NCBI GenBank assembly: GCA_031363085.1
Contig: JANLTU010000127.1
Coordinates: 1 to 19,348, forward strand
Length of the DNA: 19,348 nucleotides
Direction: 5' to 3'
From: UBA6921 sp031363085
Lineage (GTDB): Bacteria > Pseudomonadota > Gammaproteobacteria > SG8-11
A program made the position numbers and the translations under genes. The notes below the pieces were generated by a model. That model was not told the origin of the DNA. It worked only from the letters and a program-made list of their open reading frames with translations, and did no database searches. Positions 6,002 through 12,905 of the stretch are shown piece after piece (position 1 is the stretch's first letter; each line of letters opens with the position of its first letter).

Positions 6002-7663
6002 ATGAAAAACACACTGGCGCAAGACGCAACCGCTACTTTCATTGAAACGCGGCTGCCCGACAAATTCCGAGGCGCAGCAGGTCAGTTGCTGTTAGAACCC
6101 CGCGCGCGACCTCGCCTGAGAAGCGTTAGCGATTTCACGCTTGCGGCGCTGTGTATTACTGCGATTGCGGCTCTGATGATCACGCTCAATGGCGGCATCA
6201 GCGTCGGCACCTCCAATCACGCCGGGCTGTTGCCGGTGGTGCGGCGAATACTCGATCCCGGCTATCTGCCCAGTGACTTCGGTATTACGCTACGCCTGTA
6301 TCACCATCGTATTTTTGCATTGATGGTTGCCGCCGGTTCAATGCTGTTTGGGGAAGACCGCGCGCTTATTCTGGTGAATATCATCGGCAAGATGTTGCTG
6401 AGTTACGCGCTGTACCGGCTGTGTCGGGCACTGCAACTTTCCAAGCTCGCTTTTCTGTTTGCAGGAACGATGCTTGCGGCCGGAGTCTTGTGGACCGGAC
6501 GTGGATTGGAAATCAACACACTCATCGGCAACGCTGAGATCATGCCGACGACGTTCGCCTATGCCTGCCTGTTGATGAGCGTCGCGTCCCTGTTGCAGCA
6601 ACGCTACCGGCACATGGCGGTATGGTCCGGCGTGGCGGTGCTGTTCCATCTGCAAATCGGCGTCATCGCGGGACTGGCGATTTTTCCGCTGTTCCTGGCT
6701 AGAATTCGTAGCATCGGTTTACGTGAATCGCTGTGGGTTGTCATGCTGGGAATCCTGGTCACCTTGCCGCAGATCGTACAGCTTGTGGCGATGCTCGGTC
6801 GGGGGGTCGTGGGTTCGGTGCAGATCATCGACTACATCCGCTTTCGTCAACCGTATCATTTCGAGTTGCTTTCCCTGACGGCGGCGGTGGCTGTCGCATC
6901 GCATCTTGCTGCGCAGGCGCTGGCGTACCGCAAACTGCTGAACACCGGCGACAGCGCCGCGAGTCGCAACGTGCGGCTGCTGTTTTTTATCAGCTTAGCG
7001 CTTGCTGCGCTCGCGTTGCTTCATTTTACTGATTACTACCTATGGAAAAACGGCACCCTCGCGAGCGTGCAGTTCATCCGGCTGAGCCCGCTCATCACGT
7101 TGTTTGGCATGCTGTCGATCATCGTTGTCGGCCGCCGTTGGATCGCCGAGCAACGCGAACTGCGGCGTGGCCGTTGCATCTTCTTCGCTGCCGGTGCCGG
7201 TGCGACGGTTGTGACCATAACGTGGTTGCTGTTCAGCGGAATTTCACTGTCTGGGCTAACCCGATACCTGGATCAGCCCTTGCCTTGGGTCGATATCTGC
7301 CGATGGATCGATGCGCACGGCCCGAAGGATACGGTCTACCTCGCGCCGCCGGGCCAGATGGGGTTCACCTACCTGTCGAACCGCTCCGGCGTGGTCGAAT
7401 TCAAAGTTAATCCGGACGGTGGGCAGTTACTCACGCAGTGGTATGAACGCTTGAGCGATCTGGCAGGAGGGGTGTTGCCCCAAGCACGGGGATTCAATAA
7501 TCAGGCGCTGCTGGACAGTGCCTACGCCGCGTTAAACGAGCAGGATCTGACGGCGCTCAGCGCAAAGTATCGAGCCGCTTACGCCGTGTTGCCCGCCTCA
7601 TCAAAAGTCGGTTTTGAAGAGATCTACCAGAATGCGCAATACCGGCTGGTGAAGATTCGATGA
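6002..7663 (+). CDS. Polytopic membrane protein, DUF6798-like (GT-C-like architecture)
   Basis: A 553-residue protein with about ten predicted membrane segments, near residues 46-64, 103-116, 121-140, 149-164, 183-198, 207-234, 244-265, 289-308, 326-345, 360-377 and 392-412. A soluble C-terminal part of about 130 residues follows. It starts at PWVDICRWIDAHGPKDTVYL, then APPGQMGFTYLSNRSGVVEF. This W-I-xx-xx-P-KDxxYLxPP...RSxVVxFK pattern resembles the C-terminal region of DUF6798 proteins, whose overall build recalls GT-C glycosyltransferases. The function is unknown, and no DXD-type catalytic motif is evident in the first loop. No clear SD precedes the ATG; an in-frame TAG at 5978-5980 limits upstream extension. 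It is flanked on both sides by GGGTCAGGCTTGT repeats and has no obvious partner genes. Confidence 0.75.
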   Translation: MKNTLAQDATATFIETRLPDKFRGAAGQLLLEPRARPRLRSVSDFTLAALCITAIAALMITLNGGISVGTSNHAGLLPVVRRILDPGYLPSDFGITLRLYHHRIFALMVAAGSMLFGEDRALILVNIIGKMLLSYALYRLCRALQLSKLAFLFAGTMLAAGVLWTGRGLEINTLIGNAEIMPTTFAYACLLMSVASLLQQRYRHMAVWSGVAVLFHLQIGVIAGLAIFPLFLARIRSIGLRESLWVVMLGILVTLPQIVQLVAMLGRGVVGSVQIIDYIRFRQPYHFELLSLTAAVAVASHLAAQALAYRKLLNTGDSAASRNVRLLFFISLALAALALLHFTDYYLWKNGTLASVQFIRLSPLITLFGMLSIIVVGRRWIAEQRELRRGRCIFFAAGAGATVVTITWLLFSGISLSGLTRYLDQPLPWVDICRWIDAHGPKDTVYLAPPGQMGFTYLSNRSGVVEFKVNPDGGQLLTQWYERLSDLAGGVLPQARGFNNQALLDSAYAALNEQDLTALSAKYRAAYAVLPASSKVGFEEIYQNAQYRLVKIR

Positions 7664-7747
7664 ACCGGGATCATCGCCTGTTCACGGTGGGCCTCTAAAT
7701 AATTGTTGCTGGCAAGGCCAAAGGAGGCTGCACGCAACTCGCTCCGG

Positions 7748-7760
7748 GGGTCAGGCTTGT
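7748..7760 (+). repeat. GGGTCAGGCTTGT dispersed repeat, partial copy
   Basis: An exact copy of the 13-base arm seen at 1211 and 5805, followed by an ATTGC-containing stretch as in the other copies. No matching right arm is present. It lies in the 243-base gap between the membrane protein and the Sel1 gene. That gap also holds a small hairpin, CCGAAG/CTTCGG (7823-7838), and a CTTCGcCGAAG palindrome (7856-7866). Confidence 0.6.
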
Positions 7761-7906
7761 TTAATTGCGCTATTGGTGCTGGGGGCGAATAAATCATTTC
7801 CGGTTATGGCTGCACTCATCTTCCGAAGAAAGCTTCGGTCCATCGATTAATATCGCTTCGCCGAAGTTTAGTGTATTCGCAGCGCGCTAAGTTAAAATGC
7901 GTGCCC

Positions 7907-8362
7907 ATGCGCTGCTTGTTTCTTTCGTTGTTTATGTTCACTGCCGCCGCTCATGCCGGTTTGGCGGAAGGCTTGGCTGCGAGCCGTGCAGGCGACTACG
8001 AAAGTGCATTTCAGCAGTTGGAACCGGAGGCCAAACGCGGCAATGCCGAAGCGCAATACCATCTGGGAGTAATGTACGACGCCGGGCAAGGCGTGCCGCA
8101 GAATGCCGGCAAAGCCTTGCGCTGGTATCTAAACGCGGCGGAGTTGGGCCACAAACAAGCGCAGTACAATGCGGCGGTGATGTACAACGAAGGTCGCGGA
8201 ACGGCGCCTAATCCGACGCTGGCGTTGCAGTGGTTTAGCAAAGCCGCGCAGCAAGGATTCGCCGATGCGCAGTTCAGTCTCGGGGTGATGTACGCCAACG
8301 GCGCGGCAGTAAAGCAAGACTACGCGCAAGCCGCGCAGTGGTACCGCAAGGCGGCGCAGTAG
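7907..8362 (+). CDS. Sel1-repeat (TPR-like) secreted protein, ended early by an amber codon
   Basis: A 151-residue product starting MRCLFLSLFMFTAAAHAGLA, a Sec signal peptide with likely cleavage after AHA. Sel1-like repeats follow: GNAEAQYHLGVMYDAGQGVP (residues 46-65), HKQAQYNAAVMYNEGRG (82-98) and FADAQFSLGVMYANG (118-132). The frame stops at TAG (8360-8362) in the middle of a repeat, directly after YRKAAQ. In the same frame the next codons read GDADAQYNLALLYGTGKG, the expected continuation. A CAG-to-TAG change would explain this. Sel1 proteins are helical-repeat scaffolds, usually periplasmic here. The start is chosen for the signal peptide; the in-frame ATG at 7871 and GTG at 7901 are alternatives, and none has a good SD. 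The shortened protein keeps three repeats and may be inactive. Confidence 0.8.
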   Translation: MRCLFLSLFMFTAAAHAGLAEGLAASRAGDYESAFQQLEPEAKRGNAEAQYHLGVMYDAGQGVPQNAGKALRWYLNAAELGHKQAQYNAAVMYNEGRGTAPNPTLALQWFSKAAQQGFADAQFSLGVMYANGAAVKQDYAQAAQWYRKAAQ

Positions 8363-8611
8363 GGCGATGCCGACGCGCAATACAATCTGGCATTGTTGTA
8401 CGGCACCGGCAAAGGCGTGGTGCCCGATCTTGTGCAAGCCTGGGCGTGGTTTGACGCGGCGTTTGCGCGCGCCGGTAAAGATAATGCCCGCAAAAATCGC
8501 GACCTCACTGCGCAACGCATGACGGCGCCGCAAGTCGAACAGGCGCGGAAAATCGCGCGCGATTACGCCGCGAAATATGTGGTGCCGTTCGGCAAGGGCA
8601 AGGCGCCGTGA
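8363..8611 (+). pseudogene. Detached C-terminal part of the Sel1-repeat gene
   Basis: This continues the Sel1 frame without shift after the amber codon: GDADAQYNLALLYGTGKGVV, then VQAWAWFDAAFARAGKDNAR and a basic C-terminus ending in TGA at 8609-8611. It completes a fourth Sel1 repeat and the usual capping helix. The undamaged gene would have been 7907-8611, about 234 residues. No SD or convincing start supports separate translation, although an in-frame TTG at 8393 exists. Confidence 0.75.
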
Positions 8612-8715
8612 AGCCAAACGTTTGAGCTAAGAGCCTGTTCAAGATCACCCTGGAGGGGTGCAGTGCAAGGCAAAATGGAACTGAAAAACGCCGCATACAC
8701 GCAGCCCGATTGGCG

Positions 8716-9246
8716 TCACTGTGCCTCCGATGAGGTTGAGCCCGCACTAGCAAGGACAGAGTGGACGAAGTCGGTCTTGGCAAGTGAGTAGTTCTCACGA
8801 GAGGCGCGCGTGGTTGCGTTATGCTCAGTGGCAAGCTTGCGCTTCAACGCTGCATAGTTCACGGCGACTTCTGGATGCCTGCGCAGGTAGTTGCGAAAGG
8901 CAAGGTGCTGGGTTTCCTGCATCCCTCCAGCGATGCAGAGGTGAACATGGTGCGTACTCGCCCATATTTCTGGTTTGGTGAAGAAGGGGTACACGAGGTC
9001 GAACTCGCCGTCAGAAACAAATTTGTAGCCGAGTAAGGCCAAGCACTTCGCGTACGCATCGACTGTGCGCAGAGACTCAACGGACACCTGGATGTCGATC
9101 ACCGGTTTTGCGGCTAGTCCTGGAACTGACGTCGACCCGACGTGTTCAATTCGCCGGGCGAGATTCCCGAACGTATTTCGAAGTGACCGCGCCTCCGCTT
9201 CGAACGCCTGCGGCCAACCTTGGTTGTAAGGGACGATCTTGATCAT
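8716..9246 (-). CDS. GrpB/UPF0157-family protein (nucleotidyltransferase-like fold)
   Basis: A 176-residue protein starting MIKIVPYNQGWPQAFEAEAR. It has the family hallmarks RIEHVGSTSVPGLAAKPVID (residues 32-51), FDLVYPFF and HVHLCIAGG, then FRNYLRRHPEVAVNYAALK near the C-terminus. GrpB/UPF0157 proteins share the nucleotidyltransferase fold; GST followed by KPVIDI corresponds to its GS...D-x-D-like core. The cellular role is poorly defined. Length is normal for the family. The start is nine bases downstream of the stop of the truncated nucleotidyltransferase gene. The two may be one transcriptional unit, but no good SD precedes this ATG. The family occurs often in accessory regions. Confidence 0.9.
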   Translation of the reverse strand: MIKIVPYNQGWPQAFEAEARSLRNTFGNLARRIEHVGSTSVPGLAAKPVIDIQVSVESLRTVDAYAKCLALLGYKFVSDGEFDLVYPFFTKPEIWASTHHVHLCIAGGMQETQHLAFRNYLRRHPEVAVNYAALKRKLATEHNATTRASRENYSLAKTDFVHSVLASAGSTSSEAQ

Positions 9247-9255
9247 GCCGTTGTT

Positions 9256-9423
9256 TCAGCGAGCGTGGTTTGTGGCGCCCAACTCCAGAATACTTTTAGG
9301 TTTCCCTGGATGCATTTGGTCACGCGCAACGAAGCCAAACAAGGCGAGATGCTCGACGTCGAAGCGCTGCTGAATTTCAGCGCGATGTTGGTGTAGCAAT
9401 GCCAACACTTCGTTTTTTTTCAT
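9256..9423 (-). pseudogene. MNT-type nucleotidyltransferase, truncated remnant
   Basis: A 55-residue frame starting MKKNEVLALLHQHRAEIQQR and FDVEHLALFGFVARDQ. This matches the first 36 residues of small nucleotidyltransferases related to MntA/HepT antitoxin systems, where LALFGSVARxE leads into the DxD catalytic motif. Here the GS serine is Phe (G30-F31), and after ARDQ the sequence changes abruptly to MHPGKPKSILELGATNHAR with no DxD. The catalytic centre is therefore absent and the gene is very likely dead. AAAGG lies upstream of the ATG at 9421-9423. Upstream, GCATGTGCC occurs twice as a direct repeat (9427-9435 and 9442-9450). No HepT partner is visible. Confidence 0.65.
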
Positions 9424-9464
9424 AGTGCATGTGCCTTTGGGGCATGTGCCCGCCTCTGTATATT

Positions 9465-10805
9465 CTAATCCAAGCCCAGCTTTTTCAAGCGATAACGAAA
9501 TGCGCGAAAGGTGATACCCAGCAGTTTGGCGGCGGCGGTTTTGTTGTGGTTGGTTTGTTCGAGGGCTTTGAGAATTTGTTCTTTTTCGATGTTGCCGAGA
9601 AAGTCTTCGAGCGGTTGCGACTCGTCGGACTGGGTGATGATGGTGCTTTCCAAGCCGGCGGGTTTTGACAATTGCAGATCGTCGGCGCGAATTGCGCCGC
9701 GTTCGCACAGCGTCATCGCGCGCTCCAGAATATTTTCCAATTCACGCACGTTGCCGGGGAAGGCGTAGCCGTTGAGTGCTTCGAGTGCGCCGGAGGCGAG
9801 CGTGGGTTTGGGTAAGCCGGTTTCCTGCGCGAGCCGCGTCAGAATGTGGTCAGTCAGTTCCGGGATATCCTGGCGGCGCGCGCGCAACGGCGGCACGGCC
9901 AGCTCAATGACATTGATACGGTAAAACAGATCCTGGCGGAATTTACCCTGCGCCACCAGCGAGGCAAGATCTTTGTGGGTGGCGCTGACGATGCGCACGT
10001 CGACGGAAATTTCTTTGGCGTCGCCGACCGGGCGCACGGCTTTTTCCTGGATGGCGCGCAGCAATTTAACCTGCATGTGCAGCGGCAAGTCGGCGACTTC
10101 ATCGAGGAACAAGGTGCCGCCGTCGGCGGCTTGAAACAAGCCTTTTTTATCGGCGTTGGCGCCGGTGAAACTGCCTTTTTTGTGGCCGAAAAATTCGCTT
10201 TCCATCAGCTCGGTGGGAATCGCGCCGCAGTTAACCGGCACAAACAGTTTTTCTCCGCGCGGGCCTTTTTCATGCACCATGCGCGCAACCAGTTCTTTGC
10301 CGGTGCCGGATTCGCCGCTGACGTAGACGGGTGCCTGACTGCGCGACACTTTGGCGATGGTGCCGCGCAACACGCGCATTGCCGGTGAGTCGCCCAGCAG
10401 CACGTCGCGTGAGCGGCGGTCGCGGCTGCTGAAGTGCTCCGACAGTTTCAACGACGAGTTGATCAGGTTGCGCAACACCTGCAAGTCGACAGGTTTTGAC
10501 ACAAAGTCGAAGGCGCCGGCTTTGAGCGCCTGGATCGCCGACTCCATGCTGCCGTGGGCGGTGATGACCGCCGTCGGCGTGTCGGGAGAGTTTTTCTGGA
10601 TGTATTCGACCAGCGAGATGCCGTTGCCGTCGGGCAGGCGCATGTCGGTGAGGCACAAATCGAATTTGTGCTGCGCCAGCAGCGCGCGTGCTTCGGCTAG
10701 GTTTTTCGCCGCGCGCGTGTCGATGTTCATGCGCCCGAGTGTGAGTTCGAGCAGCTCGCAGATGTCGGGTTCGTCGTCGACGATGAGGGTGAGCGGTTTG
10801 GGCAT
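9465..10805 (-). CDS. pilR: Sigma54-dependent response regulator PilR
   Basis: A 446-residue NtrC-class regulator. The receiver domain (about 1-120) has acidic residues D10-D11, phospho-acceptor D54 in CLTDMRLPDG and K104 in SKPVD. The AAA+ domain (about 138-370) has Walker A GESGTGKE (164-171), the sigma54-contact loop GSFTGA (211-216; GAFTGA in most relatives) and Walker B GGTLFLDEV (229-237). A Fis-type helix-turn-helix closes the protein (HNKTAAAKLLGITFRAFRYR). It starts two bases after the pilS stop, so the two are co-transcribed. In the known system PilR activates sigma54-dependent pilin (pilA) transcription. The PilR name rests on the pilS partner and gene order; no pilin gene is in the window. 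Confidence 0.92.
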   Translation of the reverse strand: MPKPLTLIVDDEPDICELLELTLGRMNIDTRAAKNLAEARALLAQHKFDLCLTDMRLPDGNGISLVEYIQKNSPDTPTAVITAHGSMESAIQALKAGAFDFVSKPVDLQVLRNLINSSLKLSEHFSSRDRRSRDVLLGDSPAMRVLRGTIAKVSRSQAPVYVSGESGTGKELVARMVHEKGPRGEKLFVPVNCGAIPTELMESEFFGHKKGSFTGANADKKGLFQAADGGTLFLDEVADLPLHMQVKLLRAIQEKAVRPVGDAKEISVDVRIVSATHKDLASLVAQGKFRQDLFYRINVIELAVPPLRARRQDIPELTDHILTRLAQETGLPKPTLASGALEALNGYAFPGNVRELENILERAMTLCERGAIRADDLQLSKPAGLESTIITQSDESQPLEDFLGNIEKEQILKALEQTNHNKTAAAKLLGITFRAFRYRLKKLGLD

Positions 10806-10807
10806 TT

Positions 10808-12436
10808 TTAGCTTCGTTCAAAGTCGCTGAAGTTGATCCGAAAGCAACTGCCGCCGGCGGGGACCGGCAGGTAGTTGAGGCGCGCGCGATTGATTTCGCA
10901 CAGTTCGCGCGCAATGTAAAGACCCAGCCCCGTGCCGCTCGCTTCGGTGGTGAAAAACGGTTCGAAAATATTCTGCGCAATATCGGGCAGAATGCCAGGG
11001 CCATGGTCGATCACGTCGAGAAACGGCCCGCCGGATTCGCGCGTGATACCGCCGCGCAATTCGAGCTTGGGCAGGCCGGCGTAGTTGCTGCTGTGGCGCA
11101 GGCCGTTGTCGCATAAATTGGTCAACACCTGTTGCAGTTGTGACAGGTCGACGTGGATGGCGATGTCCGGCGGAGTGATATCCACACTCACACTGCGCGC
11201 ATCCACGAAATGCTCGGTGGCGAATTCCGCCGCGAAATTAACTAGCCACGGTTGCAGAATCAGCGCTTGCGGATTAGAGCGATCCCGGCGACTGAGCTGC
11301 AGCACGTTTTCAATGATCGCGTTCATGCGCCGCGATTGCGTTTGGATAATTTCAGTCAGACGCTGGTCGCCAGCGTTCAGTTGCGGCGACTCCGACAACA
11401 ATTGCCCGGCGTGACTGATCGCGCCCAGCGGATTGCGCACTTCGTGCGCGATGCTCGCGGTGAGGCGCCCCAGCGAAGCGAGCTTCATCTGCTGCGCCTG
11501 TTGCGCCAGCAGCGCGGAATCTTCGAGAAAAATCAACGTGCCGGAAGTCTTGGGGGAACCGATGCGGGTGAAGCGCGGTAGCAGATGGGCATGAGTTTCC
11601 GAGGCGCGAAACACACGTGATTCCAGTGCGTTGTTGTCGCGCCAGTGCCGCAACTGTTCGGCCAACGGCGGCGACAATTGCCCCAGCGCGGCGTTGTTGT
11701 TCATTACCGGCATGCCGAGCATAAACCAAGCGGACTCGTTCATCAGGCGCACGCGCAGGTCGGCGTCGACCACCACAATGCCGGATTGCATGCGTTGAAT
11801 TACATGTTCGTTGAGCTGGGCAAGATTGGCCAAGTCGATACCGCGTTGTGCCGCGAGCTCTTCGCTGGCGCGCGCACGGCTGGCCAAAACATAGGCCAGA
11901 AACGCGGTGGCGAAAAATGTCGCGCCCAGCAACCCGGCTTGCGGGTAGCTGGGTGAAAAGCTCTGCGTCAGGTCGGCGAAGACTTCCACAGTGAGTGTGG
12001 TGACCGCTGCGAGCGCGGCGATAAAGTTGGCGGTGCGGCCGGTCATGATGATGCCGCCGCTGGCAATCGCCACCACCAGCAACATTCCCACGCCGCTGGC
12101 AGCGCCGCCACTGGCATACATCAGCAGCGTAATGGCCAGGATATCCGCCGAGATTTGCACATAGGTTTGCATTTCGAAGCGCGGCCAGCGGCGCGCAATG
12201 AAAACTCCGCACGCAGCACTGAACGCAAGGTAAAACACCGTGGTCCACAGCGCGAAGGTGGGGTGAAACGCGCCGATATACAGCGGTTTGTCGCGTGTCA
12301 GCAGCAGCACGGTAAACACGCTGGACAAGATGAAACGATAAATATTTAAAAAGCCGAGCGGTTTCCAGGTGCGCGAAATATCGTCGGCGGCGTGCGTCGC
12401 GCCCGGGGCCGTGGTGCTGAACCGTATGGCGTGCAT
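10808..12436 (-). CDS. pilS: Sensor histidine kinase PilS
   Basis: A 542-residue membrane kinase. About six hydrophobic segments occupy residues 28-190 (for example FLNIYRFILSSVFTVLLL and MLLVVAIASGGIIMTG), as in PilS, which senses pilin in the inner membrane. A PAS-like region covers about 205-310. The HisKA domain carries H331 in LGRLTASIAHEVRNPLGAIS. The ATPase domain shows NLCDNGLRHS (N box), DHGPGI (G1) and TGLGLYIA (G2). Length fits the family. It lies 75 bases after the PP0621-like gene and two bases before pilR. No strong SD is seen at the ATG at 12434-12436; translation may depend on the upstream gene. Confidence 0.92.
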   Translation of the reverse strand: MHAIRFSTTAPGATHAADDISRTWKPLGFLNIYRFILSSVFTVLLLTRDKPLYIGAFHPTFALWTTVFYLAFSAACGVFIARRWPRFEMQTYVQISADILAITLLMYASGGAASGVGMLLVVAIASGGIIMTGRTANFIAALAAVTTLTVEVFADLTQSFSPSYPQAGLLGATFFATAFLAYVLASRARASEELAAQRGIDLANLAQLNEHVIQRMQSGIVVVDADLRVRLMNESAWFMLGMPVMNNNAALGQLSPPLAEQLRHWRDNNALESRVFRASETHAHLLPRFTRIGSPKTSGTLIFLEDSALLAQQAQQMKLASLGRLTASIAHEVRNPLGAISHAGQLLSESPQLNAGDQRLTEIIQTQSRRMNAIIENVLQLSRRDRSNPQALILQPWLVNFAAEFATEHFVDARSVSVDITPPDIAIHVDLSQLQQVLTNLCDNGLRHSSNYAGLPKLELRGGITRESGGPFLDVIDHGPGILPDIAQNIFEPFFTTEASGTGLGLYIARELCEINRARLNYLPVPAGGSCFRINFSDFERS

Positions 12437-12511
12437 GCCGTCTTGATCGGCATTTGTACGGCGAAGCTGAGGGTGTCGTCAGGCTTACTAACTAACTTGA
12501 GCTTGCCAAGG

Positions 12512-12739
12512 TCAGCTCTGTCCGCCGCGTTGTTGATGCTCGACCGAGCAGTAGTACTGGTCGCCGGAGCGTAGCGCTTGTAACTCGTTGACGTGCACGC
12601 CGCAGTGCGCGCACTGCACCAGCTTAGGTGCCTGGGCTTGTGCGGGCGGTGTTTGAGGTCGTCCGGCAACCAAACGCTTGATGATCACCAGCGCGATGAA
12701 AATTGCAACGACGATAAGCAGGGTGCGGACAATTCCCAT
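12512..12739 (-). CDS. PP0621-family small membrane-anchored zinc-ribbon-like protein
   Basis: A 75-residue protein: one N-terminal membrane helix (GIVRTLLIVVAIFIALVII, residues 2-20), a short Pro/Gln linker, then a Cys-His cluster C43-A-H-C46 and C64-S-V-E-H68 that could bind one zinc. This build and the position directly ahead of pilS match the uncharacterised PP0621 family of Gammaproteobacteria. GGGTGA lies upstream of the ATG. The gene is oriented as the first member of a PP0621-like/pilS/pilR unit. Function unknown; a role with pilus sensing is suggested only by neighbourhood. Confidence 0.85.
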   Translation of the reverse strand: MGIVRTLLIVVAIFIALVIIKRLVAGRPQTPPAQAQAPKLVQCAHCGVHVNELQALRSGDQYYCSVEHQQRGGQS

Positions 12740-12778
12740 GAGTCACCCGATAAGGCCGTGAAGAGTTTTCGAAACACT

Positions 12779-12800
12779 CATCACGACGTGATGGTTTTTT
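12779..12800 (+). terminator. Terminator-like hairpin with plus-strand T-tract
   Basis: CATCACG (12779-12785) and CGTGATG (12787-12793) pair across one base, in practice a 5-bp stem with a 5-base loop, followed by GTTTTTT on the plus strand. No plus-strand gene lies just upstream. On the minus strand, where tRNA-Pro transcripts pass, no T-tract follows the hairpin. Confidence 0.35.
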
Positions 12801-12818
12801 AGCAGTTTGATGTGTGAA

Positions 12819-12895
12819 TGGTCGGGGTGACAGGATTCGAACCTGCGGCCCCTTGCTCCCGAAGCAAGTGCTCTACCAAGCTGAGCTACACCCCG
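12819..12895 (-). tRNA. tRNA-Pro (anticodon CGG)
   Basis: On the minus strand the 77 bases from 12895 to 12819 fold as a tRNA. The acceptor stem CGGGGTG/CACCCCG is perfect. The D-arm region contains TAGCTCAG and TTGGTAGAGC. The anticodon arm is CTTGC-TTCGGGA-GCAAG with anticodon CGG, and the T-arm contains GGTTCGAATCC. Discriminator A and an encoded CCA end follow. The gene starts ten bases after the ispB stop, leaving no room for its own promoter outside ispB. Confidence 0.97.
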
Positions 12896-12905
12896 AACGA
12901 CGACG

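Noticed and set aside
8632..8715. The spacer after the Sel1 gene, containing GAGCCTGTTCAAGATC, considered as an insertion sequence end
   Set aside because: No partner inverted repeat, target duplication or transposase could be found in the window.
9090..9300. Possible integron cassette (attC) context for the GrpB-like and nucleotidyltransferase genes
   Set aside because: No GTTRRRY/RYYYAAC site pair with imperfect palindrome was found around these genes and there is no integrase.
12819..12895. tRNA-Pro as an integration site for a mobile island
   Set aside because: No integrase gene and no second copy of the tRNA 3' end were seen nearby.
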